Shown one piece after another: positions 44,739 through 53,399 of a stretch of DNA of 64,000 nt (positions are counted from its first letter, which is position 1; every line of letters starts with the position of its first letter). The stretch covers positions 62,001 to 126,000 of the forward strand of contig JADKCL010000065.1 in assembly GCA_016718825.1 (NCBI GenBank). The letters are read 5' to 3'. The translations under genes and the position numbers were made by a program. Source of the DNA: Bacteroidota bacterium (GTDB lineage Bacteria; Bacteroidota; Bacteroidia; J057; JADKCL01). The notes below the pieces were generated by a model. That model was given only the letters and a program-made list of their open reading frames with translations, was not told the DNA's origin and did no database searches.

Positions 44739-46301
44739 TCAAAACGGAAAGAAATCTCCGCCGCCACTTGGGGCGTTGCTCGTTGATTCTTCGTTGATCC
44801 GGGACTGCCTTGTGATCGTGCCGCTGTTGCCTTGGCCAAATCCTTGCTGTGCAAGGCTTTGCTCGAGGTTGTGGTCGTCCAAGTCGGCAAATTTTGCGAA
44901 CTTTTTGATGAATTGCAGTTTCACGTCACCGACCGGACCGGAACGCTGCTTGGCGATGATCACTTCGCAAACATTCGCAGTCGAACTGCCGTCTTCATAC
45001 GTGGTAAGTCCGTAGTATTCAGGGCGATAGAGGAACATGACCATGTCCGCATCCTGCTCGATGGAGCCGGATTCACGCAAGTCACTCAACATCGGCTTTT
45101 TGTCGCCACCACGCGTTTCCACGGATCGGCTCAACTGTGAAAGTGCGATGATCGGAATGCTCAGTTCCTTCGCCAATTCCTTCAGACCTCGCGAAATACC
45201 TGCAATTTCCTGTTCGCGGTTACCACCTGACTTCACGTTGCCGGTCATCAACTGCAAGTAGTCGATGATGATCATCCCGATGTTTTTCTCAGCCTTGAGA
45301 CGACGTCCTTTGGCACGCAAGTCCATGATCGAAAGGGCAGGGGTGTCGTCGATGTACAAGGGCGCCTTGCTCAATCCGCCGATGCGGCTTGTGAGTTGTT
45401 CCCATTCGTAGCGCTCCAAACGGCCCGTACGCACCTTTTGCGCATCGACCTCGGCCTCGGCGCAGAGCAGACGTTGCACCAACTGCGGTGCGTCCATTTC
45501 CAAGGAAAAGAAGGCCACCGGAGTCCCGAAACGCACCGCCGAATTGCGCGCCATGCTCAAGGTAAACGCGGTTTTACCCATAGCCGGACGGGCAGCGATG
45601 ATGACCAAGTCGGCAGGGTGGAAGCCGGAGGTCATTTGATCGAGCAGACTGAAGCCGGTTGCCACACCCGTGACGCCACCTTCGGTGCCCTGAATGGCTT
45701 CCAGTTTCTTGAGCGTAGTGACCACGAGGTCACTCATCGCCATATAATTCCTTCGCAGGTTGGTTTCCGACAGCGAAAACAAGTCCTGCTCCGTGCGGTC
45801 CAACAAGTCAAACACGTCGGTCGTCTCGTCAAATGCCGAATTCACCACGCCGTCGCCGATTTTGATGAGCTCGCGCATCAGGTACTTTTGGGCGATGACC
45901 CTTGCGTGGTATTCGATGTTGGCTGCAGAGGCGACCTTGCTTGTGAGTTCGGTGAGGTAATAGACGCCGCCCGCAGCTTCCAACATTCCGGTGGTGCTGA
46001 GGTGATTTTTGACGGTGAGCAAGTCGATCGGCTCCGAGTTTTGGAAAAGCTTGTTCACAGACTCATAAATGAGCTTGTTGCTTTCCTTGTAAAACATTTC
46101 GGGCCTGACGACGTCGACGATTTTGTTGAGGGCATCCTTTTCCAGGAGCAATGCACCCAAGACAGCCTGCTCCATTTCGAGGGCTTGTGGGGGAATGCGT
46201 CCTGAGCGCAGTGCTTGCGGCACGACGTTCTTGTTTTTGCGTGACAAAAACTCTGCGGAGGGCGCGTAGTGTACGCCTTCGGGTGGATACTGCTCACTCA
46301 T
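44739..46301 (-). CDS. dnaB: Replicative DNA helicase DnaB
   Basis: 520 residues from the ATG at 46301 (MSEQYPPEGVHYAPSAEFL). The N-terminal DnaG-interacting domain is at ~45-150 (PPQALEMEQAVLGALLLE). The RecA-like motor starts with Walker A ARPAMGKTAF (~235-244), then FFSLEMDAPQLVQRLLCAEA, Walker B MIIIDYLQLM, and LSQLSRSVE. The C-terminal tail is Gly/Asn/Ser-rich. It unwinds DNA at replication forks as a hexamer. A -7 element lies at 46341-46348, and a cluster of DnaA boxes follows beyond it. Confidence 0.97.
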   Translation of the reverse strand: MSEQYPPEGVHYAPSAEFLSRKNKNVVPQALRSGRIPPQALEMEQAVLGALLLEKDALNKIVDVVRPEMFYKESNKLIYESVNKLFQNSEPIDLLTVKNHLSTTGMLEAAGGVYYLTELTSKVASAANIEYHARVIAQKYLMRELIKIGDGVVNSAFDETTDVFDLLDRTEQDLFSLSETNLRRNYMAMSDLVVTTLKKLEAIQGTEGGVTGVATGFSLLDQMTSGFHPADLVIIAARPAMGKTAFTLSMARNSAVRFGTPVAFFSLEMDAPQLVQRLLCAEAEVDAQKVRTGRLERYEWEQLTSRIGGLSKAPLYIDDTPALSIMDLRAKGRRLKAEKNIGMIIIDYLQLMTGNVKSGGNREQEIAGISRGLKELAKELSIPIIALSQLSRSVETRGGDKKPMLSDLRESGSIEQDADMVMFLYRPEYYGLTTYEDGSSTANVCEVIIAKQRSGPVGDVKLQFIKKFAKFADLDDHNLEQSLAQQGFGQGNSGTITRQSRINEESTSNAPSGGGDFFPF

Positions 46302-46340
46302 AAATACTGTCGTCTTTGGGTTCTTTTGACAACCCAGCCT

Positions 46341-46348
46341 CAAAATTA
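46341..46348 (-). promoter_or_regulatory. -7 element upstream of dnaB
   Basis: TAATTTTG on the minus strand, an exact TAnnTTTG match, 40 bases before the dnaB ATG. No well-spaced -33 TTG was found. A DnaA box begins 21 bases further upstream, so DnaA could influence this promoter. Confidence 0.45.
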
Positions 46349-46369
46349 GGGAGAAGTTTTAATTCCGTA

Positions 46370-46600
46370 TTTTCCACAAGTTTTTCTCCCGCGATGTGCG
46401 TAACTGCCTAAGTCGCTCATTCTGAATCTACGAGGAATAAGAACCCCTTCGTTACCGAAAGCTTTCCACATTTGTGAATAATTCAGGATGCGTTGGACGG
46501 CTCAGGAGCGCGTTTTTGCAAAGGGGAAAATGTGCGAATGTGTACAACTATTTCGTTGCTGATGGAATAGGAATTCTGCCAAATACGTAGCTGTGGATAA
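46370..46600. other. Cluster of DnaA boxes beside dnaB, candidate replication origin
   Basis: Three exact matches to TTWTNCACA lie within 231 bases: TTTTCCACA (46370-46378, plus), TTATTCACA (46481-46473, minus) and the perfect TTATCCACA (46600-46592, minus). Two one-mismatch boxes lie between them: CTTTCCACA (46462-46470) and TTGTACACA (46547-46539, minus). The region is the 381-base gap between dnaB and the next gene and holds no protein gene. Only one other perfect TTATCCACA (6190-6182, minus) was noticed in the window. Origin function is inferred from the cluster and the dnaB neighbour only. Confidence 0.5.
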
Positions 46601-46682
46601 GCTTGCCAATGGATTGATTCGAATTCAAATTGGCAGAGACGGTGAGAATCAGCTATCTTTCGTTCGCTAACAACGGAATAAG

Positions 46683-47990
46683 GTGAAAAAAGTGGGTTCG
46701 AATAGGATGGGGTGGTGGTCATTGGGGATTTTCGCCATGGTGATCCTTGTTGTTGGTTGTAAACATGAGGACGGTGAGCCGCCTGCCACGGCGCTTTCCT
46801 TGCCGGGTGACGGTTTTGTGGTTGTTGCCAATTCGGAGTTTGAAGTCGCAGGAAGGGCATCAGACAACGAAGGTTTGGTGAGCGTAACGGCGGTTTTGTT
46901 TGAAACATTTACCGAGCAGATCGTGCAAACGACTTCGATCGCGATCTCTGGAATGGAAACCGATTTCTCGTTTCGCATGCCCGCAGGCGACCGCTACACC
47001 GAAGGTGGGGATTACACCTTGCGTGTGACCGCTGCCGACAAGGCTGGTAATGAGGGTTCTGCGTTTTTGCAAATCACGGTTCAAGCATTGCCATTGGAGT
47101 TCAAAGGTCTTGTTTGGGCCGGAGAAAGCGGGGGAGGGGCATTCTCCATTTTCACACAGGATACAGCAGGCAATGTCCTTTCTGGACCGGGTGGATTAAA
47201 TTCCATGGTGGATCTGTTGATGGACAGCCGCAACGGACAAATTGTAGCTGCGCAATCCAATGCTGGCGTGTTGTCTGCTTGGGATTTTGAGGAATTCACG
47301 CCGATGTTTCAGACTACATTGCCGCAAGGGACGGGTACAGAGACCTTTTCAGGGATAGCCATGAATCGAAACGGCTTTTATGCGGCCGTAAGGGTTCCGG
47401 AATATCTGCGCAGTTATCGCTTTGATGGCTCACCAAAGAACAATTTCGAGCAAGTGTTGTATCCGGGGACGGCGGTGATGGCCACTTCAGACAAGGTTTA
47501 TTTGGGCGTTTCGGGCATTTTGGGGTCACCTCGCAAAGTGGATGTGTACGACATCGCGAATGAAAGCCTGGAAGCGACACAGGTGCTGGATTGGGATGTC
47601 CTTCGGATTTTGGCCATGGATGCTGATGAAATCCTCGTTTGCGGCAATTCCAGCGGTCTGGGAAGGATTTTTGTGCTAGACCGGCAATCCCTGATCCGCA
47701 ATCAGGAAACTGAATTATTGGAAGGCTTTCGCGATGCAGTGACGGCAAACGGCAGGGTTTGGGTGCTGACTGATTCAGGGATGATGGAGTATTTTCCTTC
47801 GAATGGCACCCTTTCGTCCGTGTTGATGGCGGGTGATTTTTCTGCTTTGGGAGTGGACGCTGCGCGGAATCGTCTTTTTATTGGTAGCACGGACAGAATC
47901 GACATTGTGACGGGTGCGGGTGCATCGTTGGGCATGGTTCAAGGAGGATTTGGCGATGTACGATTCATCAGCACCTACTACAATCGGTGA
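46683..47990 (+). CDS. Lipoprotein with Ig-like domain and beta-propeller-like C-terminus
   Basis: 435 residues from a GTG at 46683, or 427 from the ATG at 46707 (MGWWSLGIFAMVILVVGC). The lipobox Cys is residue 26 of the longer form. Residues ~35-140 resemble the DUF4625-type Ig domain of Bacteroidota lipoproteins (GGDYTLRVTAADKAGNEG). The rest has propeller-like repeats without clear motifs. A TTG (46630) and TATCTTTC (46654-46661) with a 21-base spacer form a fair promoter. Confidence 0.75.
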   Translation: MKKVGSNRMGWWSLGIFAMVILVVGCKHEDGEPPATALSLPGDGFVVVANSEFEVAGRASDNEGLVSVTAVLFETFTEQIVQTTSIAISGMETDFSFRMPAGDRYTEGGDYTLRVTAADKAGNEGSAFLQITVQALPLEFKGLVWAGESGGGAFSIFTQDTAGNVLSGPGGLNSMVDLLMDSRNGQIVAAQSNAGVLSAWDFEEFTPMFQTTLPQGTGTETFSGIAMNRNGFYAAVRVPEYLRSYRFDGSPKNNFEQVLYPGTAVMATSDKVYLGVSGILGSPRKVDVYDIANESLEATQVLDWDVLRILAMDADEILVCGNSSGLGRIFVLDRQSLIRNQETELLEGFRDAVTANGRVWVLTDSGMMEYFPSNGTLSSVLMAGDFSALGVDAARNRLFIGSTDRIDIVTGAGASLGMVQGGFGDVRFISTYYNR

Positions 47991-48201
47991 GCGGCAAAAA
48001 ACATTGCTGAACTGAATGTTGATGCATCTTTTTCAGCTCAATTCTATGAATCCTGGCAAAGAAATCGGGCTTCGGAAAAGCCAAAAGCAATGAATCAACC
48101 ATGTTGGAATTGAGATGATTCTGTAGGTATCGCACGTCCAGAAATCATTGTTATTCTGGGCTATTTTTCGGAACTTTTGCGGAATTGTAGTCTTAGGGCG
48201 T

Positions 48202-48209
48202 TAATTTTG
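48202..48209 (+). promoter_or_regulatory. -7 element upstream of the 560-residue lipoprotein gene
   Basis: TAATTTTG, an exact TAnnTTTG match, with a TTTG 22 bases upstream (48176-48179), and 39 bases before the ATG at 48249. Confidence 0.45.
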
Positions 48210-48248
48210 CCCTGTTTTTAAATTAATACCAAAAGTAATTCATCCTTT

Positions 48249-49931
48249 ATGAACAGCAAAGTGCGTTTTGGCGTATCCAGGCCGACCTGGTTACTTGCTT
48301 GCTTGGGTTTTGCGCTGCTCGGATTGCTATCCCTGCAATCCTGCAAAAAGGAGTATTTCCAACCTGATCGGATCAAAGATGCAACTTGGAACCCCGAGTT
48401 GGCAGTTCCTTTGATCAAATCCACGATCACGGTTCCGGAAGTCCTCGGTCGATTTGATGACCAAGATGTGATCACGATTGACTCGACCGGGATTCTGGCC
48501 TTGTATTACCGTGACAATATTTTCTCATTTTCAGCCGATTCCATGATCGTGTTTCAGGATCAATTGGATCAGCAAAGCCATACTTTGACGGCTCCCGAGG
48601 CAACAATCTTGCTCGGAGGAGGCACCGTCACAGTACCCATCAATTACAATTTTGCCTTTGATGTCTCCAATTTGGGATCTTCTCCGGAGCTCACGAGCCT
48701 CAGTTTTGATGGTGGCACCATGGTCGTCGACATTCAGAAGCAATTTTCCTATCCTGCTTCCATCCAATTGTCGATTCCGGGCCTCACGATCAATGGAAAT
48801 CCATTCAATCAGACGTTTTCAGGAACCGGGCCCACGACGATTTCCTTGGCGGGTGCAACTTTAACCTTCTCGCCGATTAATCAGGTGCCTGTTTCTGCCA
48901 CGATGACCATCGGTGGCAGCGGTGCAGGAGCTCCCGGGCAGACCATCGATGTTACCGTTGCCTTGAACGGATTGGACTTTGAGCAGATCTTGGGGGATTT
49001 GAAAAATTTTGCAATTCCTCAGCGATCAGGAGAAGTGCGGATTCGTTTCTTCGAAAATGACACCACCAACTCCAATAATGGAACAATCACTTGGTATGAC
49101 CCAAAGGTCAAGGCGATCTTTACCAACGGCGTAGGCGCTGGCGTTCAGTTGAATAACATTGTGCTGAATTTTGTCGGCCCATTCACCTCAACCCTCCTTA
49201 CCGGCTCGAGCCCATTGCTCAACAATCCCACGCTCAATTTCAGCAATACCATTGGTGCAAGCGTCGTGGACAGCTTCACCGTGGATCGCCTCAATTCCAA
49301 TATCCTGACGGTAGCAGCCCAAAAGCCCACCAAGCTGCTCTATGCCTACAATGGTCAGCTGAATCCAGGCACAGGCCCCTTCAACAATTGGATCCAAGAT
49401 ACGAGCCGTGTACGTTTGGACATGGAGGTTTTCTTGCCTTTTGATGGCACTGCAGAAAATTTCCGCAGAACATCCACCAGCGACATCGACATTTTCCCGA
49501 TTTCGGAAGACATCGAAGAAATCGAGCAAGTGATGTTCCGCCTCACAATTGACAACGGTTTCCCGGCCGACGCCCATGCCCAGGTATATTTCGGAGACTC
49601 GACGTTGGTGGTGGATTCCATCACAGGCGCGATTACCGGCGGCTTGATCGACTCAATTTTCCCCAATGGACAAGCAGTGGTATTTGCCTCTCCTGATGTT
49701 CCAGCTTCCGGAATCGTCGATCAAAACAACAAGAAACACAGTGTACTTGACATTACCGTCGACCGCGCACTTCTGCAAAAGCTTGAGACTTTGGGAATGC
49801 GGAAAATCGTGGCTCGCGGTTGGATCGACAGTTACCAGTTGGGTACGCGCGAAGTCAAGATTTACAAAGAATACGAAATGGACTTGTACCTCGGTGTAAT
49901 GGTCAAAGCGAAAGTCAAGGTTCAGCTCTGA
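48249..49931 (+). CDS. Lipoprotein of unknown function
   Basis: 560 residues. The N-terminal segment ends LLGLLSLQSCKKEYF, with Cys32 as a likely lipidation site and the Bacteroidota pattern of charged residues after it. The mature part is beta-rich, with repeated immunoglobulin-like stretches (for example TVTVPINYNFAFDVSNLGS and STITVPEVLGRFDDQ). No domain is recognised. It lies 54 bases upstream of the DUF5723-OmpA gene in the same direction, so the two may form a surface pair, with the lipoprotein attached to the barrel partner. Confidence 0.75.
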   Translation: MNSKVRFGVSRPTWLLACLGFALLGLLSLQSCKKEYFQPDRIKDATWNPELAVPLIKSTITVPEVLGRFDDQDVITIDSTGILALYYRDNIFSFSADSMIVFQDQLDQQSHTLTAPEATILLGGGTVTVPINYNFAFDVSNLGSSPELTSLSFDGGTMVVDIQKQFSYPASIQLSIPGLTINGNPFNQTFSGTGPTTISLAGATLTFSPINQVPVSATMTIGGSGAGAPGQTIDVTVALNGLDFEQILGDLKNFAIPQRSGEVRIRFFENDTTNSNNGTITWYDPKVKAIFTNGVGAGVQLNNIVLNFVGPFTSTLLTGSSPLLNNPTLNFSNTIGASVVDSFTVDRLNSNILTVAAQKPTKLLYAYNGQLNPGTGPFNNWIQDTSRVRLDMEVFLPFDGTAENFRRTSTSDIDIFPISEDIEEIEQVMFRLTIDNGFPADAHAQVYFGDSTLVVDSITGAITGGLIDSIFPNGQAVVFASPDVPASGIVDQNNKKHSVLDITVDRALLQKLETLGMRKIVARGWIDSYQLGTREVKIYKEYEMDLYLGVMVKAKVKVQL

Positions 49932-49985
49932 CGAAAATCTCATTACAAATTGGACAATTGAGGACCTTTTAAGATTAAGAAAACA

Positions 49986-51332
49986 ATGCAACTGAAATAT
50001 AAAATATTGTCACTGATCATGTTGTGCATGGGTTCGTTGGGCTTTGCCCAAACAGACCTCACGCTTTACAACATGAACCGGACACCGCAGTCGATGTACC
50101 AAAACCCGGCGCTTACTCCGCCGACAAAGGTCAATATCGGCTTGCCGGTCATATCTTCCCTTTACTTCCAAGGCATCAACAGCGGATTTGCCCTTAAGGA
50201 CCTGCTGGTCCTTGGATCCGATGACTCCTTGACGCTTGACGTCGACAACATGTTGAGCAAACTTGCAAGTCGCAACTTGCTTGCGCTGAATTTCAACACG
50301 GACCTGATCTCTGTAGGATTCCGTTCTGGCCAAGCTTATTTGAGCTTGAATGCGACCACCAAAACCTATATGCGCTTCACCTATCCCGAAGATTTCTTCG
50401 GCTTGGTTTGGAAAGGTAATGGCGGGTTTTTGGGTGAAACCGCTGATTTTGGAAGCCTTGCAATCGATGCGGGGATGTACCACGAGATTGGTTTGGGCTA
50501 TACCCGCGACATCTTCGACGATGGCCGACTCAAAATTGGTGGTCGCCTGAAATACCTGAATGGTGTCGCCAACGTCTATACATCGCGCAGCGACATTTCT
50601 CTGTTCACAGATGCGGACTACTTCAATTTGACGGCCAATTCGGACTTTCAAATCAATGGTGCAGGTCTGCCTGGTTTGTTGATGGGCGGTGATTCGCTGG
50701 TTGATGGTGAATTTACCCCGACAAGCATGATCATCGGCAAAAACCATGGCGCCGGGATTGACCTTGGCTTCAGCTGGGATGTTGTGCCAGAAAAGGTACG
50801 TCTTTCAGGAAGTATCGTGGATTTGGGCTTTATTCGCTGGAAGGATACTCCTACGAATATTTCCTCCGACAATGCCACATTCACATTCGAAGGCATCGAT
50901 ATCACCGATTTTCCAACAGGTGACAGCCTCAATGGCAATTATTTTGACTCGCTGAGCACAGCCATTTTGGATTCCTTGGTGGGAATTTTTGTCCCTGATA
51001 CGACCCACAATGCCTACACCGCTTGGACGATTCCAAGGTTCTACATTGGCGGTAACTACCTCATCAATGAGCGCATGAATGCTGGGTTGCTGTTCTGCGG
51101 AGAAGTTTACAAAGGCACATTCCGCCCATCGGTCACAGCCTCTTACAACATCGCCCTCGGCCGTTGGCTCCAATTGTCGGCAAGTTGGTCGTATGCCAAT
51201 CGCAGCTGGCTCAATCCAGGCGTTGGCATCTCCCTGAATGCCGGCCCTGTGCAGATTTATGCGGTCACCGACAATATTTGGCTCCTTTTGCGCCACAATC
51301 CGTGCGCCAAGGTCATGTTCATGCTGGTTTGA
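49986..51332 (+). CDS. DUF5723-like beta-barrel, N-terminal part of a frameshifted OmpA fusion
   Basis: Signal peptide (MQLKYKILSLIMLCMGSLGFA) followed by LTLYNMNRTPQSMYQNPAL, typical of the DUF5723 outer-membrane barrel. Strands continue to about residue 430 (QIYAVTDNI). Here the frame diverges: after the TTT at 51277-51279 the continuing protein is found in another frame (LAPFAPQSVRQGHVHAGL), while this frame runs only 17 further codons to a stop at 51332. Restoring one base gives an 800-residue protein with eight TSP3 repeats and an OmpA domain. A T dropped from a short homopolymer is the simplest cause. Confidence 0.85.
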   Translation: MQLKYKILSLIMLCMGSLGFAQTDLTLYNMNRTPQSMYQNPALTPPTKVNIGLPVISSLYFQGINSGFALKDLLVLGSDDSLTLDVDNMLSKLASRNLLALNFNTDLISVGFRSGQAYLSLNATTKTYMRFTYPEDFFGLVWKGNGGFLGETADFGSLAIDAGMYHEIGLGYTRDIFDDGRLKIGGRLKYLNGVANVYTSRSDISLFTDADYFNLTANSDFQINGAGLPGLLMGGDSLVDGEFTPTSMIIGKNHGAGIDLGFSWDVVPEKVRLSGSIVDLGFIRWKDTPTNISSDNATFTFEGIDITDFPTGDSLNGNYFDSLSTAILDSLVGIFVPDTTHNAYTAWTIPRFYIGGNYLINERMNAGLLFCGEVYKGTFRPSVTASYNIALGRWLQLSASWSYANRSWLNPGVGISLNAGPVQIYAVTDNIWLLLRHNPCAKVMFMLV

Positions 51333-52387
51333 ACCTGACCATGGGCTGGAAGCCTAAAGATCGCGATGGGGATGGCATTGCAGACAAAGAAGATGCTTGC
51401 CCAGACGATTCGGGTGCCGTCGAATTCCAAGGTTGCCCAGACCGTGACGGTGACAAAATCATTGACTTGAAAGATGCTTGCCCGGATGTTCCTGGTTTGG
51501 CTGCCTTCAGTGGTTGCCCAGATACTGACCTCGACGGTGTCGTGGACAGTTCCGATGCTTGCGTCGACGTACCTGGTTTGGCCGAATTTGCAGGTTGCCC
51601 TGACCGCGATGGTGACAAAACCATTGACAAGGAAGATGCTTGCCCGGATGAGGCTGGACCAAAGGAAACCAAGGGTTGCCCAGACCGCGACCGTGACGGA
51701 ATCTTGGACAGCCAGGATCTGTGCCCTGACAAGCCCGGCGATGCCGAGCACAAAGGTTGCCCAGACACCGACGGTGACGGTACCTACGACAACGAAGACA
51801 AGTGCGTCGATGACTTCGGTCCTAAAGACAACTTCGGCTGTCCTTACGGTGACTTGGACAAAGACGGCGTGTTTGACAAGGAAGACCGTTGCGTCGACAC
51901 CCCTGGTCCAAAAGAAAACCAAGGCTGTCCTTACGGTGACCTCGACGGTGACGGCGTGACCGACAATGTCGACGATTGCCCGAATACGCCTGGTCTCCCA
52001 GAAAACAAAGGCTGTCCAAAACTCTCCGAAAAGGAGCAGGAAATCTTGGATCTTGCTTTCAGCAACCTTGAATTCGAGTCTGCAAAAGCCATTATCCGCA
52101 CCACGTCGCTCGACGAATTGGATTCCTTGGCTGCATTGCTCGTTTCCAAGCCAGACTGGAGATTGCGTATCGCGGGTCACACCGACAACGTTGGTAACCC
52201 TAATTCCAACATGACGCTTTCAAAGAATCGCGCAAACGCTGTGAAGAACTATCTCAACAGCCGCGGCGTCGCCGAGGACCGCTTCATCGTCGAATGGTTT
52301 GGCCAAACCAAGCCATTGGTGCCCAACACCACTCCTGCCAACAAGCAGAAGAATCGCCGCGTGGAGATGGAAGTGAAGTTTGAATAA
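51281..52387 (+). CDS. TSP3-repeat and OmpA C-terminal part of the frameshifted outer-membrane protein
   Basis: Continuation of the DUF5723-like gene after the frameshift; the first in-frame ATG is at 51341 (MGWKPKDRDGDGIADKED), which a gene caller might take as the start of a separate gene. It holds eight thrombospondin type 3-like calcium-binding repeats (about 51351-52010; DRDGDKIIDLKDACPD-like) joined by ~GCP turns. The OmpA peptidoglycan-binding domain follows (LEFESAKAIIRTTSLDELD, GHTDNVGNPNSN, LSKNRANAVKNYL, NRRVEMEVKFE). In the intact protein the repeats would bridge the barrel and the cell wall. Confidence 0.88.
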   Translation, partial: APFAPQSVRQGHVHAGLNLTMGWKPKDRDGDGIADKEDACPDDSGAVEFQGCPDRDGDKIIDLKDACPDVPGLAAFSGCPDTDLDGVVDSSDACVDVPGLAEFAGCPDRDGDKTIDKEDACPDEAGPKETKGCPDRDRDGILDSQDLCPDKPGDAEHKGCPDTDGDGTYDNEDKCVDDFGPKDNFGCPYGDLDKDGVFDKEDRCVDTPGPKENQGCPYGDLDGDGVTDNVDDCPNTPGLPENKGCPKLSEKEQEILDLAFSNLEFESAKAIIRTTSLDELDSLAALLVSKPDWRLRIAGHTDNVGNPNSNMTLSKNRANAVKNYLNSRGVAEDRFIVEWFGQTKPLVPNTTPANKQKNRRVEMEVKFE

Positions 52388-52410
52388 GGCTTCCTTCGAA
52401 TGCAAATAGA

Positions 52411-52446
52411 AAATCCGGGCTGCTGAAAAGTGGCCCGGATTTTTTT
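52411..52446 (+). terminator. Terminator after the OmpA gene
   Basis: Ten-base-pair stem AAATCCGGGC/GCCCGGATTT (52411-52420 with 52433-52442) running into TTTT. Confidence 0.88.
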
Positions 52447-52795
52447 GAATTGGGTATGCAATGGGATTGCCAACCTTCCGACGTGGCAACGGTCGGCTTT
52501 TCGCCTAACACGCATTTGGATTCAACAACGAAACATCACGGAATCAAGCGCCGGCAGAAAATTGTCCCACAGGAAGTACCACCTTTCAACTTGACAATGC
52601 GCTTGGCTGCAACTGAATCTCAAATTCAGAGGCACGGCACCGGCTTGGCATTCTTTGCAGAATGCGGCAAGGACGACATCTGGCACCGGAACGCGGTGGT
52701 ACTGGCTTCAAGGCCTGTGTAATTCAATGTGCACGTTGAGGACAGTGAATGGCGTCAATGCAGCGACTGTGGCTTTGGTTTCCGGACATCAGCCT
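52447..52795. other. Unassigned 350-base region
   Basis: Beyond the terminator no gene is recognised. Both strands have moderately long open frames (90 codons plus strand at 52450-52722), but neither resembles a known protein, and they cover each other. It lies where the missing C-terminal half of the truncated acetyltransferase would be expected, so it may be foreign or decayed DNA. Confidence 0.35.
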
Positions 52796-53161
52796 TTAAT
52801 TGTTTTTGATTCGATTGGACGGCCGCATGCCCCAAAATTCAGGAAACATTGAGTAGCCCACTTCCCCACGGTGGTTGCCTTTGTCGATTTTCCAGATGCC
52901 CATGGTGCCTATCAGTTTCGGATCATCATGTAAACAAAGCCCCCAAGTAATCCCGTCTCCGGCATCAAAAGAATCTCTGATTTTACCGATCAGAACCTTC
53001 ACCTCGTCGACATCCTTGTCATTTTCCCGATCGAGGTATTTTGTCACTTCCGGATGCGTGCGCAGGGCAAAAAGCGTCTCCGCATCGGCGGTGAGGATTT
53101 CGCGCATACGCAATCGGGCGGTTTCGATTTCTGGAAAGCTATCAAATTGAACGTTGAGCAT
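52796..53161 (-). CDS. GNAT family acetyltransferase, C-terminally truncated
   Basis: 121 residues of a RimJ/RimL-like acetyltransferase, which is normally about 170-180 long. Present: the N-terminal strand FPEIETARLRMREILTADAE, HPEVTKYLDRE, and the central sheet IGTMGIWKIDKGNHRGEVGY. The frame ends just after FPEFWG, where the acetyl-CoA pyrophosphate loop (G-K-G type) and the Asn-rich C-terminal half should follow. No continuation was found in other frames, so this looks like a genuine truncation, not a single-base error. Probably inactive. Confidence 0.65.
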   Translation of the reverse strand: MLNVQFDSFPEIETARLRMREILTADAETLFALRTHPEVTKYLDRENDKDVDEVKVLIGKIRDSFDAGDGITWGLCLHDDPKLIGTMGIWKIDKGNHRGEVGYSMFPEFWGMRPSNRIKNN

Positions 53162-53399
53162 ACGCTAAAATTAAAGTCAAAAGCGAGAGAATCCATCCAC
53201 GACGCTGCCGATTCGGGCATTGAAGGCAGACGAATGCAATTTCGGAGGAAAAATGTTGAGAAAATAGGCCACCTACGCCGCAAGAACTGTGAATCTCCCA
53301 TTAGAATTTGATTTGGATCACCTATTTTTACAATCTGGCAATATCCACATCTGTGGAAAAGTACGTCGCTCTGCCTCAAGCTGATGCGACCGATTCGAG

